From positions 29,585,245 to 29,649,244 of the forward strand of contig OY848917.1 in NCBI GenBank assembly GCA_963693285.1: DNA of 64,000 bases, written 5' to 3'. Numbering within the stretch: the first letter of the stretch is position 1; each line of letters begins with the position of its first letter. The notes under the pieces are model-generated. The model saw only the letters and a list, made by a program, of their open reading frames with translations, was not told the DNA's origin and did no database searches. This document shows, piece by piece, positions 53,166-63,489 of this stretch. The translations under genes were made by a program, and so were the position numbers. This stretch comes from Xestospongia muta (lineage: Eukaryota; Porifera; Demospongiae; Haplosclerida; Petrosiidae).

Positions 53166-55321
53166 GATTAATAGACCATGCATTTTAAATAGAAGAGTTG
53201 GTTCTACATAAGGTATATGGACCTCCTAAGTTAAACGAGCATGTGCAGTATAAAAGGGGGCTGGGTTGCCATGGCACACACAAACCTTTTCAATATCAAA
53301 AAAATGGAAACTGTGTTTCTTTTCCTGTTTACATCATAATATGCACTTCATGTAGCTGTTGCAACAGCTGCTTAACTAATATTATGCATATGTTCAGTGT
53401 AGATATTCCTGTTTTTTTTGGATACATCTAAGTTTCTGTAGTGAAATGGCGAACAATAGAAAACGTGTAAGACTTTCTCTTATGATCGACTTTGATAGTC
53501 AAGAGGGGAAGAATGTGTTCAAGAGAAGGTTGGACCATGTTAAAAAAGTTCTAACTCCTGCTGGGCAATCTGATTTAGACAACTATGGTCTTATGTCAGC
53601 CATCTTTGATTCTGCCATGTATAATTCAGTACAGCAACAAAAGTTGTTATCTATTATTATCAACCGTGTAATTGAGATAACACGTGTTTGTACCTTGAGC
53701 TAACTATTACAACTATTATAGATGCTTTGCATGGGTTGTTCAGGTTGGTATGGCTACTATCTAGAACGATATCTAGGTTTGAATATTGCCGCCATATCAC
53801 TCTTTGGTAGGCATCACTTTCTTCCGGGCAGCCCACCCCCCATTTATAGCAAGCAGGAATGCACGTAGAGTGCATTATATCCAACACATGCTCGTTTAAC
53901 ATAGCTAGATGTACCTTCCATTTCAGTTGGTTGGCTAGCCACTTGAGTAATAACAGCTATGACAGCATCAGCATACATGTCATTGATACCATCAGCTACC
54001 CACTACAAAAAAATAATAAGCTAGTAAATGGTCTGGTACTATTATATGTATTATATTAATGCTATATAACCACAATTAGCCACTATATTTTGTTGATACA
54101 TGTACATGTATACATATCTGTATTCCAATTAGTATTTAACTATTTAATGTAGCTATATTTATTCTAACTAAGGTGAAAATCAAACAGGCTTATTGCTCTA
54201 TTCCAACACATGTATCTAAACACAGTATTCCTTCTTTTAAGATAGTAGTCTAGAATTATTTTTAGAAGTAAATGTAATAGTTTCTAAGTCTTAGAAAATG
54301 GAATAGGCAAGCAGGTCCAAACTTGGTTTATTTTTCTACATTTCATCATCTTTGTGTGTTGCTGTCATCATCATGATCACTTTGAAATTTCGACTGTCAA
54401 GGTGCATAAAAATAAAAAAAATGATTGATAATACACATCTAGGCTGGTACAAGATTAAGAGTGGAAATAAACAAATGTAATACTATTAAGCTATTTGTAT
54501 ATTATCTTCAGTTCTTCCTACCTCTTCAAAGTTATAATATCATATATAAAGTATGGTAGAGTAAATGTATGCTAACACTACTATTATATTTACATGTACA
54601 TGTACAATGTCGATTACCTCAATCATAACAGTGTCACCAGTGTGAGTAACAGTAACAGAATCATTAAACATCTATAATAAAATGGACATAGAAATTAACA
54701 AACATGGTTACTACTACTTTCTAAATGTATACACACAATGTATATACAAGTACATAGACTAGTGTAACTGTCTCAGGTAAGCAAGAAATGTCAAATTTAA
54801 AAACAGTGTTGTATAGTATCTAATTGTTATTTTATTCTATTCTCATTTTGGACTCTTAAGTGTGACTAATAAAATCAACCCACGAAAAGTAAGCACTAAA
54901 TTGTAAACAAATGAATTTAATTATTATTACTGCAAGCTCTTCAAACTGAATATGATAGATTGAATCTTTGATGTTTCTTCTGTAACTGAAGAAAATATCT
55001 ACATTGATTCTATGATTTTCCAGTTTAAAACTTAGCAAAACTCAGACCAATCTTTTACAGTACAATATTGTCATTAACCATAATAAATGTAATAATGTAT
55101 AACTATTTGGTAACTTACTTTAAGTGACTGATGTCCATGCAATAAAACAGGTGAAGTATCAGGTGATAGTTGAGTGAGATAATGCAACAAGAGATGAGAT
55201 GGTATAGAAGATTTTAACATCTGACGCTACACAAAGAATATTACTAGTAATGGAATTCAATATCACATAATATGTACTAACTATACCTGAGTTACTGAAG
55301 TAGTGGACAATTCAGTGTAAT
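52567..55321 (-). CDS. CPSF3-like: CPSF73 (CPSF3) homologue, C-terminal part only
   Basis: Minus-strand exons in reading order: 55321-55287, 55226-55119, 54671-54618, 54002-53915, 53092-52866, 52653-52567. Phases agree at each junction, and the reading ends at TGA. Segments match the CPSF73 C-terminus in order: YTELSTTSVTQ; a 36-codon exon; MFNDSVTVTHTGDTVMIE; WVADGINDMYADAVIAVI; LMKLMSDMFGTQNVQWS with a VDPTTL strand; QVECSDEH and AAKRLKTTLQ. CPSF73 is the endonuclease of pre-mRNA 3'-end cleavage; its C-terminal domain contacts CPSF100 and symplekin. The metallo-beta-lactamase and beta-CASP domains should lie upstream (above 55321) but are not seen before the transposon region and the EF-hand genes. 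It is either a truncated copy or a gene broken by rearrangement. Confidence 0.8.
53111..53159. repeat. (TA)n microsatellite
   Basis: About 24 TA units just upstream (on the minus strand) of the 53092-52866 exon, inside its intron. Confidence 0.95.
53230..53900. mobile_element. TIR element inside the CPSF73-like intron
   Basis: Perfect 16-bp inverted ends: GTTAAACGAGCATGTG at 53230-53245 and CACATGCTCGTTTAAC at 53885-53900. Inner ends also share a CCCCC/GGGGG-rich patch. The element ends 14 bp from the splice donor of the 53915-54002 exon. The intron also contains (TA)n at 53111-53159 outside the element. Confidence 0.8.
53446..53703 (+). CDS. Small ORF (85 aa) carried by the TIR element
   Basis: ATG to TAA, starting MANNRKRVRLSLMIDF, with an amphipathic KNVFKRRLDHVKKVL helix followed by DNYGLMSAIFDSAM. 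It lies antisense in the CPSF73-like intron. I do not recognise a named domain. A faintly similar F-x-x-R-L-x-x-x-K-x-x-L pattern occurs in the element at 27001-28162 (SNAFRKRLQALKRLL), so this may be a protein motif that travels with short elements. It could also be the first exon of a longer element protein. Confidence 0.4.
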   Translation: MANNRKRVRLSLMIDFDSQEGKNVFKRRLDHVKKVLTPAGQSDLDNYGLMSAIFDSAMYNSVQQQKLLSIIINRVIEITRVCTLS

Positions 55322-56069
55322 CTGTAATGATACAAAAGTATATATATATAAATCATTTACAAAACATTGCATGTATATATGGTTAGCTTTTTAAAATGCT
55401 TGTTATATCAATAATTTATATGAAAACAAATGAAGTGAGATTTTAAAAGTAATTAAAAATATGCTGAAACTGCCCCATCACTGAAAAATTGATCAATTGT
55501 TTTAACCAATATAATTATGGTCATTTAGGTTGCATATAAGACACTGACAAGTAGTAAACATCACACTGCTTTCAAAACTTATATACTGACACATGACAGT
55601 CATACTGTTAATTGTTGCAGCTAATTCATTAGTTAGTGACAAGAAATAATGGATACTGAGTCTATGTATAGGACAGACCTACATACCACATAACTTGTCC
55701 TTTATGAGTTATTTGTTGAAGTAAATGAACAGTCAATTCCAGAGTATACTTTACTATACTTTGTGTCAAAATTGACTTGCATTATCTTACTTTTGACTCC
55801 TTCATAAACAATAACTTTAATCACAAATTTTATTGAATACATCTTCTGGTATCTGATTATTATTAATGCAACTACATCCTGTCAGTAAAGAAGATAGTCA
55901 TCCTGACACTAGCCGATAGGGAGAGTACGTTTGCCATCCGTAAAACACAGCATTAGGAGGATGTTTCTGTAAGTGGCCATTACCAATGAATGTCGTTAAA
56001 AGCTCCTCAAGCAGAAATCTAATATCCGTATCTTGAGCAAAAATCTATATAATATCAGTATCTTGTGTA
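55322..56069. other. Region with relic of the EF-hand gene 3' flank
   Basis: About 55440-55890 matches the downstream flank of the EF-hand genes (60680-60820 and 63100-63460): GCTGAAACTGCCCC, TTGTGTCAAAATTGACTTG, TTAATCACAAATTTTATTGAA and CATCTTCTGGTATCTGA. No EF-hand coding sequence follows at 55890-56069. A copy of that gene has been deleted or replaced by the transposon next door. No CPSF73 exon was found here. Confidence 0.65.
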
Positions 56070-56329
56070 ATGGCAAGTGTAATAAAGCAAACAACAAGGA
56101 GATCATGCTCATTCTGTTCCTTAACCTTTTCTTGTCGAAGTTTGTTTAGTAAGCATACAAAAAAGAAGAATCCTGAAAAGTCTAAAGAAAACTCACTAGA
56201 TAAAGGCCTGAAAATTTGCCATAGCTGTTCGGACGCCCTAAAGTTTGTTCAAAATCATAGCGTATCACTATCAAATGTATTATGTATCTAGATATGTAAT
56301 ATAATTATGTTTATATAATATATGAAATA

Positions 56330-56455
56330 TGATATACACTGTACATATGATATACACTGTATATATGATATACACTGTATATATGATATACATTGTATAT
56401 ATGGTATACACTGTATATATGGTATACACTGTATATATGATATACACTGTATATT
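56330..56455. repeat. 18-bp minisatellite
   Basis: About seven tandem copies of a unit reading roughly TATATGATATACACTGTA, with GATATA/GGTATA variants. The unit is nearly self-complementary, so open frames appear on both strands (Tyr-Asp-Ile-His-Cys-Ile and its mirror); neither is a gene. Confidence 0.95.
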
Positions 56456-57889
56456 ACACATGTCCAGAAATAATTATAATACATTGTGGTCATCAATGAA
56501 TATCATTAAAATGAAAATAGGCTAATTTCTGGTATATGTATTGTAGAATGCAATGACAAAAGCTTTATCTGTTTAGGTTTAACAACTCACAACAACTTAT
56601 TTATCATTTAAACCAGTTTCATAAAGAGAAAATTGAGGTAAATAAGTACTCGTTTGAAAATATGGAAGACTTTGAGGTATGGAAAAAGAAGAAGAAAGGA
56701 AGTCGAGATCTTTATTTGTTCAATGGAGTGCAGCTCGTATGCAGGGTCTAAATCGTAAAAAGTATTTCTACTGTAATTATTCTAGCAGCTTTGACTCATG
56801 GGTTTACGGTCCCTTAAGGTGCAAGGAGCATATAAGATAGGGGAGCTTTGCACTGCACATATAAAACTGTCCCAAGATATTGTCTCTGGAAAATTAGTGT
56901 TTTCTATTGTGGTCATCATGACTATCACAAATGAGAGCTTTCTCATCTCCCAGTTGCTCATTGAAAAACATCACAGTGATCATGTAAGTGTTTCAGCCTG
57001 GGTCACTGAAATGCGAGAAATGACCTACAATTTAATTTTAGTTTTTAAGAACCAAGGTCACCAAGGTGATGATGATACCAACAACTTGGCTAAAGATGAC
57101 TTCTTGTTAGCATTTCAGACCAAAAACCAAAGGAATATGATGACCAAGTTTGGAGAGAAATGTATATGCATGGACGACACTTATGGGACTAACATTTACG
57201 ATTTCAATTTAATTACGGTTTTGGTTGTTGATGCTTATGGCAAAGGCATCCTTGTTGCTTGGGCTCTTGCAAACAGAGTTGATGCTGCAATGCTCGTTGA
57301 GTTTCTAAAGGCCATTAGGGAAAGAATAGGTCCTATAAAGACAGATATTTTTATGTCAGACATGGCAAAACAATTTTTCACTGCATGAACTAGAGTATTT
57401 GGATCACATGATACAAAATGGTTGTTTTGCTCATGGCATGTTGATAAATCCTGACCTTAATAAACATGTTGAGAAGATCTTATAAAACATGCTGAGAAGA
57501 AACAAAATAGAGTTGAAATATATCATCAATTAAGAATATTGTTCTGTTAGAAAGCTACCCTCATTCTTACATATACTTAAAAAACTCTTATGTGCCACAC
57601 ACTTCACAATGGGCATTTTGTTATCGTATAGGAGCCATGGCAAACACCAATATGTTTGTTGAAGCCTTTCATTGCGAGCTAAAATCCGTGTATTTCCAAG
57701 GCAAACAAAATCATCGAATTGAAAGGCTTCTCTATACTCTCCTCAAAATATAGTTTTTCAGAGGCTATGTAAAGATGAAATTGGTAAATGAACCTACAGG
57801 ATATCGGAAATTCTAAAGAGATGTCGAGCTGCAAAAGATATGAGAGATAAAGGAGCTAATTAAATACCAGATCCAGATATTTCACGTGT

Positions 57890-58675
57890 ATACACGATAC
57901 ACGGATAAATACACGTACTTTGTAATTAAAAGTGGGTAAAAGTACATACACGAAGCTTAGAATAAATACACGATGGTATTCCGTGTATTTCCGTCTATAA
58001 AAAATATAACACGTGACCACGAGAAGGACAATCAAGCTCTCCTTTACTGATAACACTAAACCAAGGAAGAAAATTGTTTTTAACTCTAGTATTGTTAAGA
58101 GGAAGCTAAAGCAACTGCTTTTTGAATCTGAAGTTGATGTCCAAGTGAATCCAGTCTCTCTCCAACCAGAACCAGCAAAGAAGAGTAGGCTGTTAGATTT
58201 TAGCAGTGTGTCATTGGATGCCTGTTCTACATACACATCTGGACTTGACATCAAACTACAGTCTTACTTTGATCAACCTCAGGTTAAAGCAGATCCCATC
58301 CAGTTTTGGTCTGAGAGAAATACAACAAGCCTGTCAACATTGGGCCTCCAACTCTTTTCTATTCCATCTAGCTCAGCACCTGTTAAGTGCTTATTTTCCA
58401 AAGGAGTTTTTGTACTTAACCAAAGAAGAATGAGATTGAATAGCCTACAACTTTGAACAATTACTTTTTTTCAAGTAACAGTTACATTCATTTCATATAA
58501 GATAATTCATTTGAGTCTTTTGATATAAAAAACTTTAATTTTAGTCTGGTACATGAAAATACATGAAAGTAGATGTGAAGTTAAAAAGTAAACACAGTAA
58601 ATACAAGACATTTTTAAATAATGAAAGTAAATAGAGAGTAAAGAGAAAAAAAGTAGATGTGCAATGTCTGACCAG
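57890..58675 (+). mobile_element. hAT transposase C-terminal fragment nested in the MULE
   Basis: A 147-codon frame (58013-58456) ends with the hAT dimerisation signature: ADPIQFWSERN, LGLQLFSIPSSSAPVKCLFS and NQRRMRLNSL. The catalytic part is absent. The surrounding MULE reading is interrupted here: ISRVY before, WHVESLTEKFEVE after. Edges are approximate and no terminal repeats were confirmed. Confidence 0.75.
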
Positions 58676-59259
58676 ATCAAGAAGATATTTGGCATGTTGA
58701 ATCATTAACAGAAAAATTTGAAGTAGAGTGTACAGTTAATCAAAGACTCCTGTGATTGTCAAATGAAATGTACTACCTGTGGTGCATGTGTACATATATA
58801 CGTATGCTCATGCATAGATTATGCTGTTCACTATACACTGTGTAAACACACACATCTTGTTCACTTTTTGAAAAGTAATGAAGGCTCAGCTACCAATGAT
58901 CAAGACCTATTAGACACACTTGTAGAACTCGATAATGTATCTGCTGACGGTTCTATTGTTGGTGTATTAACAACTGATGAGAGTAAATCAGTTGTAGAAG
59001 CACGACCTATTTTCTCTGATGGAGACACAAGTGATAGTTATTTAAACTACTATCCTCATATTCTCCAATCACAAAAAATCTGGAAGTGGCTACTTGTGTG
59101 TTTTCCTTAATTAAGTTAAGTGGGAGATGGCTTTGTGGTGAAGCTTCGAATTATTCGGTTATTTTAGTAACAAAGCTTCGAATTGGGATAAACAGGCTTC
59201 GTCCCAGCCTTAATTTGAACAAAGTGTCTGTAACTAACCACTACTCCCATGCTATATTA

Positions 59260-59757
59260 TTATATATTGGACAACACATTCATTTGTGTCAGCTACTTTA
59301 AAATATGTATCAATCATTTCCTGACTTGTATTAAATAATGCCCTGTAAACCTGGGAGTACTCTTCACAAGATATCACTCCATCTTTGTTGGACTTCAAAA
59401 ACCATATCTGCTAATTTTTTTCACACTTTCTTTGACATCAGACTGAGACAAACTTTGTTTGTTTGTTCTATAAACTCTTTTTCTGTAACTCCTTCTTCTG
59501 CCAACGTGATAGACTAAATTATTTTAAAATAGCGCTTTTCAGCATCTGGACTTTCATTTCGATAAGTTGCTATATTTTTAGCAACAAGAGCAATGTCAGC
59601 ATTACCAAGAATACCATTATTATCTATATCTAGTAGGTCAAAACGTATTTTCATTCTCTGAATCCAGGCAGGACTGTCAGTGAAGGAGGTAGCCATCCTG
59701 ACTTGTGTAGGCAAGACCCTCAGCAGTGTAGACGAAGAAACAAGAGTTAAAAAGTCG
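59260..59757 (-). pseudogene. EF-hand protein pseudogene
   Basis: Minus strand: reading begins near 59757 with FLTLVSSSTLLRVLPTQVRMATSF and stays open through EF-hand 1 (DIDNNGILGNAD) to KRYFKII, then meets a stop at 59514-59516. Beyond it the sequence still matches the intact copy (VTEKEFIEQ, LADMVFEV) but with small deletions, frameshifts and more stops. The third EF-hand loop is damaged. The initiating Met and MEKR of the intact gene are missing. Identity to the neighbours is high, so inactivation is fairly recent. Confidence 0.85.
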
Positions 59758-60764
59758 TCTTTTTATTTGGATGTCAGAACCACAATTTATCTGATAAAAG
59801 TAAAAAAAAAGCCAATTAAATTTTTAGCTACATGTACATACCAGATACCCCTCCCCTATTGCCATCAGTGTATACCCAGACTGTAATAGATCTGGTAAAC
59901 CACTTTGATGTGTGAGCTCTTTATCAGATTCTTCTAGGATAAAACTTTCGCACAAATGTCATAGCAATATACTGCTTTTTAAAAACCTTTAATCGAGGAT
60001 TGTGGTGATGCCTCTTTATACTTACACAGCAGTGTGTCATTTTAACCAAGTCTTAGTTACCATAGTTTCATTAATATAATGTTGTTGACTTATCCACAAA
60101 GCAAGAGTCATGTAAGTTAATATTTTAATCCAATTAAGAAGCCATGAACTCACAAAGTAGTCTTTGTAGTTTATTCACACTTATTGAAGCCATTAGCAAG
60201 ATACGAATACTATGCTCATGTCAAAGCTTAAGATAATTAAATTAGCAATACATTTATATATTGGAAGGAAAAAGAACATGTTGGCCCGTCTTAGGAATGA
60301 TGCCACAAAGGTACCTTTCCATTCCACCAACTTCTGTACAACCTGGAAGGTTATTCAGTACAGTAGGATAATGTCAGTGCTGAAAGAAACAAGATTGATC
60401 CAGAAAAAGTTGTTCTTTTGACATTGTTTAATTTAAACTATTATTGAACACTTAAACCTTTTCTATTGTTTCAGTCTTAGGAATTATGCCACAAAAGTAC
60501 CTTTCCATTCTACTAGCTTCTGTACAATCTGAGGTGTTATTCAGTAGAACAGGTAAAATTTTAGTACTAAACAGGATTGTTACAAAGTCATGTAAATGGC
60601 TATTTTAATATGAAAATTAAACTATAGAAAAGGTTCAAGACAGAAAACATACAGTTTATATCATTCCTACCACGAGCAAAAGGCCATTACTCAAACTTAT
60701 GTTAAAATTGGCTTGCATTATCTTACTTTTAACACCCTCACAAACCATAATGTTAATCACAAAT
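59758..60764. other. Intergenic region with imperfect tandem repeat
   Basis: No gene. AGGAATGATGCCACAAAGGTACCTTTCCATTC (split over 60293-60325) recurs with few changes at 60479-60511, a duplication of about 80 bp spaced 186 bp. The 3' flank of the EF-hand gene begins near 60680. Confidence 0.6.
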
Positions 60765-60770
60765 TTTATT
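60765..60770 (-). terminator. Polyadenylation signal of the EF-hand gene
   Basis: TTTATT on plus is AATAAA on minus, 78 bp after the stop. The same CACAAATTTTATTGAA context recurs at 63398-63412 after the partial copy and near 55829. Confidence 0.6.
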
Positions 60771-60847
60771 GAAGACATTTTCTGGTATCTGAATATTAAT
60801 GGAACTACATCTGTCAGCTATTCTAAATTACAGTTCACTAGTCATTC

Positions 60848-61405
60848 TTAAGCTGAGAAAAAGTACTTCATGTAACTTTGTTGAGTCTCCAAAGGATCAA
60901 CGACACCATCTTCATTTGTGTCAGCTGCTTTAAAAAAAGTATCGATCATTTCTTGACTTGCATCAAATGCCTTGTAAAAGTGGGAGTACTCTTCATAAGA
61001 TATCACTCCATCTTTGTTGGCATCTACTACTTCAAAAACCATATCTGCTAATTCTTTCACATGTTCTTTGGCATCAGGCTGAGAGACAAACTTCTTTGCT
61101 TGTTCTATAAACTCTTTTTCTGTAACTCCTTGTTCCTCTGCCAATGTGATAGACTGTAGTGTTTTGAAATAGTGCTTTTCAGCATCTGGACCTTCATTTC
61201 GATAGGTTGCTATATTTTTAGCAACAAGAGCAATGTCAGCATTGCCAAGAATACCGTTTTTATCTGCATCTAGTAGGTCAAAACGCATTTTCATTCTTTG
61301 AATCCAGGCAGGACTGTCAGTGAAGGAGGTAGCCATCCTGACTTGTGTACGCAAGACCCTCAGCAAGGTAGATGAAGAAAAAAGAGTTAAAAGTCGCTTC
61401 TCCAT
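60848..61405 (-). CDS. EF-hand calcium-binding protein, sarcoplasmic calcium-binding protein-like, 185 aa
   Basis: Single coding exon. EF-hand loops: D46-x-D-x-N-G ... D57 (EF1, with Asp instead of Glu at position 12), D128-A-N-K-D-G ... E139 (EF3) and D162-T-N-E-D-G ... E173 (EF4). The region between EF1 and EF3 has the helices of a second EF-hand but no loop ligands. This four-hand layout with a dead second site is typical of invertebrate sarcoplasmic calcium-binding proteins and calexcitin-like proteins, which buffer or sense cytosolic calcium. The first 24 residues (MEKRLLTLFSSSTLLRVLRT) are basic and hydrophobic without acidic residues after Glu2, and could be a mitochondrial presequence; a second Met at 24 would give the usual SCP length. 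It belongs to a local array of three. Confidence 0.85.
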   Translation of the reverse strand: MEKRLLTLFSSSTLLRVLRTQVRMATSFTDSPAWIQRMKMRFDLLDADKNGILGNADIALVAKNIATYRNEGPDAEKHYFKTLQSITLAEEQGVTEKEFIEQAKKFVSQPDAKEHVKELADMVFEVVDANKDGVISYEEYSHFYKAFDASQEMIDTFFKAADTNEDGVVDPLETQQSYMKYFFSA

Positions 61406-63489
61406 AGTATGTCAAAACCACAACTAATCTGAAAGAAGCCAAAAGAAGCCAAATAAATTCCTTATTACATAATCTGTCAACAAAAACAAATGATAAATGA
61501 GCTAGGCAAGGAGGCAAATCTGGTTGAAATGTAAAGTGACTGTTCATGTAGATATATAATTGCAAATGTTATTAGCATTTCATTGATTTTAATTAATTAA
61601 TTAACAATTGCACATGGCCTGACAAGATAGCTGCTAGGAATACAGCATAGGTTGAAAGTTAGTTACGACAGTTCAAACAGACAAAGAATATCTGTACAAC
61701 AACATCCATTGTGGACAATAGCAAAACATTTTCAAAAAAGTTAAAGTTCTTTATCTCTTCACAAATCTATCCATCTATCAGACTTCCATTCGGTATAGCT
61801 TCTGCTCCTGCCCTATTCCAACGAGTCGTGGACCTAATCCTCCAAGGAATGTAAAAGGTAACATGTTATTTAGATGATATTCTCATTACAGGTACATCTG
61901 ATGAGGAACACCTAATGAATTTGTCAGAAGTGCTGCAGAGACTTCAGAACCATGGAGTACGACTCAAGTTAGAAAAGTGTCACTTTATGGAGGACAGCGT
62001 TGAGTACTTGGGTCACCAAGTGGATTCCAAAGGACATCATACAACAGATAGCAAGTTAGCTATTGATGACACAGCTCCACCTAGGAATGCACAGGAACTT
62101 TGAGAGTTTCTACTTAAGGTCCTGGCTTAAACATAAGTGTATAGATCTAACTAAGTATTGTATTGATTCATTCCTGATTAAACATTATCCTGGCAATATC
62201 TACATGTGCACAATACTACTAAGACCAAAATGTGGGCCATGAGGTCAGAGGGCTAAGGCTGCCAATGCAATCATCCTGTTTTGTACAGCAATATGTCTAA
62301 TCAGGGCTGCTTAACATAACAGAATAATGTATATAACAGGCCTACCTTTTGTAGCCATACATGGCTATTGTATTATATACATTATAAGAAAAACTACTCA
62401 TTGTAATCAGGGTTACCTGTCATAACCAATTAATGTACACTATTTCATTATGAAGCCAAGAGTAGATACATATAGTGACAGAATGCTGAATATGACTGAC
62501 TGATTAGTTTTTCACAGAATGCATAGCCATGTATGTGGTTGCAATAGCTAGGGTTGTTCTGTAAGGTGACTGCATGAAGTGGCCTTGACTTTTTTGCCTA
62601 ATCCAGTCTTATAGCCTTGTTATCCTATGACTTAATAATTATTTAAGAAAAAAAATGAAATTGTGCATAAGCAGTAAAATGATACTGTATAAACGATATT
62701 CGATAAACCTGTTCCCACAAGCTGAAAATATTTGTAGCTGTAGTATCAGGATAAAGTGGCAATGATGCATCACTATTTGTCAAGAGTGTCATGAAAAGTA
62801 TAAAGATGATCATTGTTGTAACGTGTAGTGAAAAGATCAAAAATTAGCTTCTTTTAGACAGAAGGTGGCTTTGTATAGGCATAGCAGCAGTACAAATAAT
62901 AAATGACAATAAATGACATATTATTAGATTATATAGTATAATAATCATTGTTTAGTCAGTAGCCCAATAGTCTAATTTGTAGTCTATTTTGTCTCAAAAT
63001 AAAAAATGATGGTTTGAATGTGTTTTGTCATTATGGTTAGTTATTATGATTAGTTATTAGTTAGTTATTATGGTTAGTTATTCAAAACAGTCGTTTTTTG
63101 ATAATAACGCAAAATTTCAAAATTATTTAAAGTGTTATCACAAAGAATGCTTGAAACTGCCCCTCACCAAAATGCATGTATATAGGTCAGACTTTAACCC
63201 TGTAGTTCATCAGTAAAAGGGAGTTTTGAAGGACTGCAAAGCTGGTAACAAAAGAAGTGGTTCTTACTGTGTGCATTCATCACAGACAATATACTGTCTC
63301 GATTATCTCTAGCACAAGCAAGTAGTATTATTCAAATTTGTGTCAAAATTGACATATTACCTTACTTTAACAGCCTCATAAACAATAATGTTAATCACAA
63401 ATTTTATTGAAAAAAATCTTCTAACACATGATTATTTTTAACGGATCTACATCCTGTCAGCTATTCTAAATAACAGTTCACTATCATTC
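61406..63489. other. Region between EF-hand genes
   Basis: It contains a Ty3/gypsy RT fragment (61760-62140). The rest is AT-rich with no supported gene. Near 63040-63080, TTAGTTATTATGGTTAGTTATT repeats occur. The last 350 bp are the 3' flank of the EF-hand copy. Confidence 0.55.
61760..62140 (+). mobile_element. Ty3/gypsy reverse transcriptase fragment
   Basis: Reading gives a PFGIASAPALFQRVVDLILQG segment, a stop, then YLDDILIT (YxDD catalytic motif, near 61868-61891), then EVLQRLQNHGVRLKLEKC and VEYLGHQVDSKG, a typical gypsy-type RT palm/thumb. It breaks after AQEL and no LTR is seen. It overlaps in content the segment where the 29760-30500 relic decays, but the two are 31 kb apart. Confidence 0.85.

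Larger units (their letters stand above)
56070..59105 (+). mobile_element. Degenerate MULE-type transposon with SWIM zinc finger
   Basis: Pieces in order: a C2H2-like finger (CSFCSLTFSCRSLFSKH, from 56070), a charged EVWKKKKKGSRD segment (near 56680), a DDE-type transposase core at 56798-57388 with MDDTYGTNIYDFNL (first Asp) and FMSDMAKQFF (second Asp), CSWHVDK just after a stop, and a SWIM finger CSCIDYAVHYTLCKHTH (58811-58861). Stops and frame changes interrupt all parts. Mutator-like elements with SWIM fingers fit this order. A hAT fragment and a minisatellite lie inside. Element ends were not found. Confidence 0.8.

Noticed and set aside
53660..53902. Minus-strand 80-codon frame
   Set aside because: It overlaps the right end of the TIR element and runs antisense to the more plausible 85-codon frame; no splice or domain support.
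56311..56525. Tandem-repeat proteins or a CRISPR-like array
   Set aside because: Repeat units follow each other without unique spacers, both strands are open by symmetry, and the genome is eukaryotic. It is a minisatellite.
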